17,497 nucleotides of DNA from Treponema sp. (lineage in GTDB: Bacteria > Spirochaetota > Spirochaetia > Treponematales > Breznakiellaceae), in NCBI GenBank assembly GCA_031288815.1, contig JAITQR010000205.1, positions 1 to 17,497 on the forward strand, written 5' to 3'. The notes below the pieces were generated by a model. That model was not told the DNA's origin. It saw only the letters and a program-made list of their open reading frames with translations, and searched no databases. The position numbers and the translations under genes were made by a program. How positions within the stretch are numbered: position 1 is the first letter of the stretch; every line of letters begins with the position of its first letter. Of this stretch, positions 14,265 to 17,497 are shown one piece after another.

Positions 14265-15254
14265 ATGACAAAACCGGTACCAGTTCCCGCAAATTTTATC
14301 AGTTTTATCGAAAAAGGGACGAAATTTCTCGTGGCCGGACACGAAGAGCCGGACGGCGATTGCGTGGGCAGCCAGCTTGCCCTGGTATCGGCCTTGCGCC
14401 GTTTGGGTAAAGAAGCGATCCCCTGTTCCGCCGGCCCCTTTAAGCGGACCGAGGTATTAGCCTACGCCGACCGGTTTATCACCCTTCCCGGCGAAAAAGA
14501 CCGGGAAAACGCCAGGGTGATTATCGTGGACTGCGGCGCTTTTGACCGAATCGGCGATTTGGAACCCCTGCTCCGGGGGCTTCCCCTGGGGATAGTGGAT
14601 CACCACGTGGTGGGAACCCTTCCCCCGGATGATAAGGATAACCCTGTTTTTCTTGACCCCGACGCCCCGTCGACTACTTTTATGGTTTTGGAGCTTATCG
14701 AAGCCCTGGGGCTTACCCCCACCCAGGAGGAGGCGAACCTGCTCCTCTTCGGGCTCTGTACGGATACGGGTTTCTTCCGCCACCTGGACGAAAGGGGGGC
14801 CGAAGCGTTTATCCGCGCGGCCCGGCTCATCCGGGCCGGGGGAAACCCCAAGCGGGTTTTTAACGCCATCAACGGGGGAAAAAGCCTCAATTCCAGGATA
14901 CTTTTGGGCATACAGTTGTCCCGGGCGGAGGAATATTTCGGGGGAAAGCTTATCTATACCTGCGAAAAATACGAAGAGACCCAGCGTTTCGGTCTTGAAG
15001 GCCGGGATTCGGACAGCCTCTACCAGCTTCTCCTTTCCGTGGCAGGGGTGGAGGCGGTCGCCATTATCCGCCAGGAAAGCCCGAAAAAATGTACCGCGGG
15101 TCTCCGTTCCCGTGACAAGGTAAACGTGGCCCTTATCGCCGCGGGTTTTGGAGGGGGGGGACACAAAAACGCCGCGGGATTCAGCCAGGAGGGGATCGTT
15201 ATCGAGGAACTCAAGCCGAAATTAATCGCCGCTTTTGAAAAGGCCTTTGTTTAA
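14265..15254 (+). CDS. nrnA: DHH/DHHA1 phosphoesterase, NrnA-type (nano-RNase / pAp phosphatase)
   Basis: 329 residues, the normal length for NrnA-like proteins. The DHH domain holds the metal-binding motifs in order: HEEPDGD (H26, D30, D32), VIIVDCG (D89), VDHHV (D112, H113, H114) and CTDTG (D167). The C-terminal DHHA1 domain carries GFGGGGHKNAAGF (from 294, H300), which binds substrate. Family members degrade two-to-five-nucleotide RNAs, and some dephosphorylate 3'-phosphoadenosine 5'-phosphate or hydrolyse cyclic dinucleotide products. Motifs alone do not decide which substrate applies here. The ATG at 14265 has no obvious ribosome site, so translation may be weak or leaderless. It is cytoplasmic, with no membrane segment. 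Confidence 0.9.
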   Translation: MTKPVPVPANFISFIEKGTKFLVAGHEEPDGDCVGSQLALVSALRRLGKEAIPCSAGPFKRTEVLAYADRFITLPGEKDRENARVIIVDCGAFDRIGDLEPLLRGLPLGIVDHHVVGTLPPDDKDNPVFLDPDAPSTTFMVLELIEALGLTPTQEEANLLLFGLCTDTGFFRHLDERGAEAFIRAARLIRAGGNPKRVFNAINGGKSLNSRILLGIQLSRAEEYFGGKLIYTCEKYEETQRFGLEGRDSDSLYQLLLSVAGVEAVAIIRQESPKKCTAGLRSRDKVNVALIAAGFGGGGHKNAAGFSQEGIVIEELKPKLIAAFEKAFV

Positions 15255-15516
15255 GATCCCCTAAGGCTTAGCTGCCCGGGTAAATCCGCAAAAACGCCGC
15301 CTTTCGCGGCGGCGGGGCGGGAAATCGCGAAACCGTGGAGAGAGCCAAGCGGATTCTCGAGGAAGCCCGATCCGGAATTGCCGAATTCTTGTGACATTTG
15401 TCATGTTCATTAAACCAAAAGTGTATTTTTATGCCCTTATTCCGATAACCAGAAAAGTGGGTGAATCAGGAGGCCCTACAAGGCTCTGGGAAAAATCGGA
15501 AGAAAAGGAGCGCATC
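15255..15516 (+). other. Intergenic region with hairpin, coding-like remnant and palindrome
   Basis: After the phosphoesterase gene comes a GC hairpin (CGCCGC-CTTTC-GCGGCG, 15295-15311) without a T tail, so it is not a convincing terminator. The frame 15284-15394 is open and reads like the end of a helical protein (NRETVERAKRILEEARSG then AEFL-stop). It has no ATG; the only usual start codon is GTG at 15335, without a ribosome site. It may be a gene remnant. Position 15392-15403 is a palindrome. The downstream gene's ribosome site AAAGGAG ends about seven bases before ATG 15517. Confidence 0.4.
15392..15403. promoter_or_regulatory. Palindromic candidate operator upstream of the sigma-like gene
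   Basis: TGACATTTGTCA is a perfect inverted repeat with five-base arms around TT. Read as TGTGA-N6-TCATG it partly resembles a CRP/FNR-family half-site pair. TTGTCA in its right arm could act as a -35, but no convincing -10 lies at normal spacing. Regulator unknown. Confidence 0.3.
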
Positions 15517-16497
15517 ATGCAGAATATCCTGGCGCTAAACGAACTGTATCACCAGTATGTGGAGGGTAGTCTTGGACGAAAAGAGTTTGAAGGAACCATT
15601 TTCAGTACCATATTGAAAAACGCCCGATATTTCTATTACGCCGACTGGGATGAGGACGAATACGTTGACTACCTGTGCTGGCTTTATCCCCGGCTGAGCA
15701 ACGCGATTGATAATTACCGGGAAAAAGGTTACTCCTTTTCCGCCCATATCATCGCGCTGGTTCGTTATTCATTTAAGGAATACCGTTCCCGGCAGGTGGA
15801 TCACTACATTACCGAATTCGCCGCCTGGACGCTTCACGCCGCGGACACGGAGGTTCACAACCGGGAACCGGAGTATTCAGCGGAACCGTCCCCAAGGCCG
15901 ACCGCGGTTCTTCCGGGTATGGCCGGGAAACCGGAAACACCGGCTGCCGGCGAGCGGGAGGGGATGGCCAAGGTTCTGCCCGAAAATATTCGGGTGAATA
16001 ATCCCCGGCAAATTTTGCTTTTGCTTCTTAAATCCTATTATTTTGTAAGCGACGATTTTCTGGAACGGATTGCCCAGGCAATCGGAGTGGAAGCGAAAAA
16101 AATCAAGAAAATGATAGAGCAACTGCGGGGCTGGCGGGCGCGGCGGGATGAATCGATACGGGTTCTCCAGGAACGGATCTTCTGCCAGTTCTACCGCTGC
16201 ATTGTTTTTGAAAAACGGCTCCGTACCGCCTCTGAGGGCACTGTCCGGTACGAGAAACTGAGCAAAAACCTGAAAGGGGCGCGGGATCGGCTCGCGAACA
16301 TGAGGAGACGCCTCGCGGGTATCCGGGTAGACGCTACCAACCAACAGGTGGCGGATCTGCTTGGCATCACCAAGGGGGCGGTAGCCTCGAATCTCCATGC
16401 CCTGCGGAACCGCTACGCCCAGCCGGATCCGGAGGAGCAAAACCGACCGTCCCGCCGGCAAAATCAGCGCCGCCGGAAATCGGAAGATCCGGGCTGA
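15517..16497 (+). CDS. Putative divergent sigma-factor-like protein (sigma2-like N-terminus, C-terminal HTH)
   Basis: 326 residues from ATG 15517, which follows AAAGGAG at good spacing. The frame is open upstream to 15391 without a better start. Residues about 44-92 resemble sigma70 region 2 (DEDEYVDYLCWLYPRLSNAI, then NY..KGYSFSAHI.ALVR). Residues 273-300 (TNQQVADLLGITKGAVASNL, then HALRNRY) form a helix-turn-helix like sigma region 4. Between them lie a Pro/Ala/Glu-rich linker (about 110-150) and a helical middle part (155-270) with another possible HTH (ERIAQAIGVEAKKIKKMIEQL) and many basic residues. The C-terminal 20 residues are very basic. No membrane segment. Known ECF sigma factors are about 180-200 residues and lack this middle part, so this could instead be a sigma-derived regulator or another DNA-binding protein. 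The sigma assignment is inference from pattern, not a confirmed match. Confidence 0.6.
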   Translation: MQNILALNELYHQYVEGSLGRKEFEGTIFSTILKNARYFYYADWDEDEYVDYLCWLYPRLSNAIDNYREKGYSFSAHIIALVRYSFKEYRSRQVDHYITEFAAWTLHAADTEVHNREPEYSAEPSPRPTAVLPGMAGKPETPAAGEREGMAKVLPENIRVNNPRQILLLLLKSYYFVSDDFLERIAQAIGVEAKKIKKMIEQLRGWRARRDESIRVLQERIFCQFYRCIVFEKRLRTASEGTVRYEKLSKNLKGARDRLANMRRRLAGIRVDATNQQVADLLGITKGAVASNLHALRNRYAQPDPEEQNRPSRRQNQRRRKSEDPG

Positions 16498-16528
16498 CCC
16501 CGGAAGAGCCGGCGGTTTATCATAGGCC

Positions 16529-17485
16529 ATGCTGAGCTATCGCCACGGTTTCCACGCGGGAAACCCCGCGGACGTACTGAAGCACGCGGTTTTGGTCTTC
16601 TGCCTGGACTATCTCCGCCAGAAGGAAAAACCGTTTTTGTGTGTGGATACCCACGCCGGGGCGGGGAGCTATCCCCTGCTGGAGGGCTTTGCCGCGAAAA
16701 ACCGGGAATGGGAAGGGGGCATAGCGAGGCTGGGGGGAGGAAGGGGAGCGCCCGCCATGCTCAGGCTTTACCGGGAACTGGCGGGTTTTCCGGAGGAGAT
16801 CGGGAAGCCGGAACCGCCCGGCGTCTCCCCGGCGGCCCGGTCCGGCCAGGAGGGTGTCCGTGATTACGCCTATCCCGGGAGCCCGGCCCTTATGGCCCGG
16901 CTGCTCAGACCCCGGGACCGGGGGATCTGCTTTGAACTCCATCCCGGGGATTTTGCCGCGTTAAACCGACTGCTGGGGGGCGACCGCCGCTTTACCCTTA
17001 GGCGGGAAGACGGTTTCGCCGGGCTCAGGGCTTTTCTCCCCCCTCCTTCCCGGCGGGGACTGGTCTTTATCGATCCTTCCTACGAGCTAAAAGAAGATTA
17101 CGCCCGGCTGAGAGAAACCCTGGCGGAAGCCCTGAGACGTTTTTCCACCGGCATCTATATCGTCTGGTACCCCCTCCTGGAAAACGATCCCCGGCCCGGG
17201 ACCGGCGAGGGATCCCTGGGAAGCTCCCTGGGAAGCTCCCTGGGAAGTTGCTCCTTGGGGGATTCCCTGCTGGGGCTTTACCGGGGAAACCGCTGCAACA
17301 TTGAGCTTTACACCGGGTCTTCCGGGAAGGGCCACAATTCCCCCCGGGGCTTTTACGGAAGCGGTATGGCGATCTACCACCCTCCCTGGCCTCTGGACGA
17401 GGCGCTCAGGGAGAGCCTCCCCTTCCTGGGGGAAACCGTGGGAACCGGCCCGGAAGGCTGGCGGCTCCGTATCCACCGGGGCTAA
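16529..17485 (+). CDS. rlmJ: 23S rRNA (adenine-2030-N6)-methyltransferase RlmJ
   Basis: SAM-dependent methyltransferase that modifies A2030 of 23S rRNA. Diagnostic sequences are the N-terminal MLSYRHGFHAGNPADVLKH, SAM motif DTHAGAG (40-46), YPGSP (115-119), FELHP (135-139), catalytic FIDPSYE (170-176, the DPxY-type motif) and GSGMAIYHPPW (277-287). At 318 residues it is longer than the E. coli enzyme (about 280). The extra length comes from two low-complexity insertions: about 92-111 (KPEPPGVSPAARSGQEG) and about 224-250. The second is a Ser-Leu-Gly repeat encoded by a 12-bp tandem repeat. All catalytic motifs are intact, so the enzyme is probably active. The ATG at 16529 has only a weak ribosome site and lies 31 bases after the preceding gene. 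Confidence 0.93.
   Translation: MLSYRHGFHAGNPADVLKHAVLVFCLDYLRQKEKPFLCVDTHAGAGSYPLLEGFAAKNREWEGGIARLGGGRGAPAMLRLYRELAGFPEEIGKPEPPGVSPAARSGQEGVRDYAYPGSPALMARLLRPRDRGICFELHPGDFAALNRLLGGDRRFTLRREDGFAGLRAFLPPPSRRGLVFIDPSYELKEDYARLRETLAEALRRFSTGIYIVWYPLLENDPRPGTGEGSLGSSLGSSLGSCSLGDSLLGLYRGNRCNIELYTGSSGKGHNSPRGFYGSGMAIYHPPWPLDEALRESLPFLGETVGTGPEGWRLRIHRG
17213..17248 (+). repeat. 12-bp in-frame tandem repeat within rlmJ
   Basis: Three consecutive copies of TCCCTGGGAAGC (the third ends in AGT). They encode Ser-Leu-Gly-Ser units and are followed by degenerate copies up to about 17275. The unit length is a multiple of three, so copy-number change by slippage would keep the reading frame. Confidence 0.85.
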
Positions 17486-17497
17486 GCGCAACCATAA

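Noticed and set aside
15295..15311. GC hairpin after nrnA as an intrinsic terminator
   Set aside because: The six-bp stem is followed by G/C-rich sequence, not a T run, on either strand.
1..17497. CRISPR array, insertion sequence, prophage or toxin-antitoxin system
   Set aside because: No regularly spaced repeats, transposase motifs, terminal inverted repeats, phage structural genes or small toxin-antitoxin pairs were found on reading both strands.

Overview
The window looks like a chromosomal segment from a spirochaete close to Treponema, probably a GC-richer free-living or gut-associated type rather than T. pallidum. This is inferred from two adjacent FlaA-type flagellar sheath proteins, from a division/cell-wall (dcw) cluster with a shortened, treponeme-like gene order, and from GC-rich codon use. 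I see no insertion sequence, phage gene, CRISPR array, rRNA or tRNA. Most of the window is ordinary core genome; the less usual content lies in regulation and in four uncharacterised genes.

Positions 9931 down to 1 (minus strand) hold a tightly packed operon: mraZ, rsmH, ftsL-like, murF, mraY, ftsW, ftsQ, ftsA, ftsZ, xerC/D-type recombinase, and the first 32 codons of a membrane protein that runs off the left edge. Most junctions overlap or are separated by fewer than about 15 bases, which suggests translational coupling. The exceptions are mraZ-rsmH and ftsA-ftsZ (51 bases, with a small hairpin). ftsI, murE, murD, murG, murC and ddl, which often sit in this cluster, are absent. A sigma70-type promoter lies at 10032-10004. 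It is followed by a 10-bp-phased array of TGGNA-type boxes filling the mraZ leader, which I read as the MraZ autoregulatory operator.

A divergent plus-strand gene at 10247-10990 encodes an uncharacterised protein with a nuclease-like charged motif pattern and a probable C-terminal winged helix. It converges on a minus-strand unit (13533-11027) made of a membrane-anchored protein with a periplasmic-binding-like fold and two FlaA-family proteins. The FlaA pair has its own promoter that matches the sigma70 consensus perfectly (TTGACA-17-TATAAT) and ends at a strong intrinsic terminator lying partly inside the convergent gene.

The right third is plus-strand: a small secreted protein, a DHH/DHHA1 phosphoesterase of the NrnA type, a protein with sigma-factor-like N- and C-terminal parts, and rlmJ (23S rRNA m6A methyltransferase) carrying an in-frame 12-bp tandem repeat. 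Between the divergent 13533 and 13820 genes is a 286-bp non-coding stretch rich in GC hairpins that I could not assign to a known RNA.

The strongest second-look items are the MraZ box array, the sigma-like protein, the nuclease-like gene divergent from mraZ, the odd ftsA start, the consensus flaA promoter, and the RlmJ repeat insertion.
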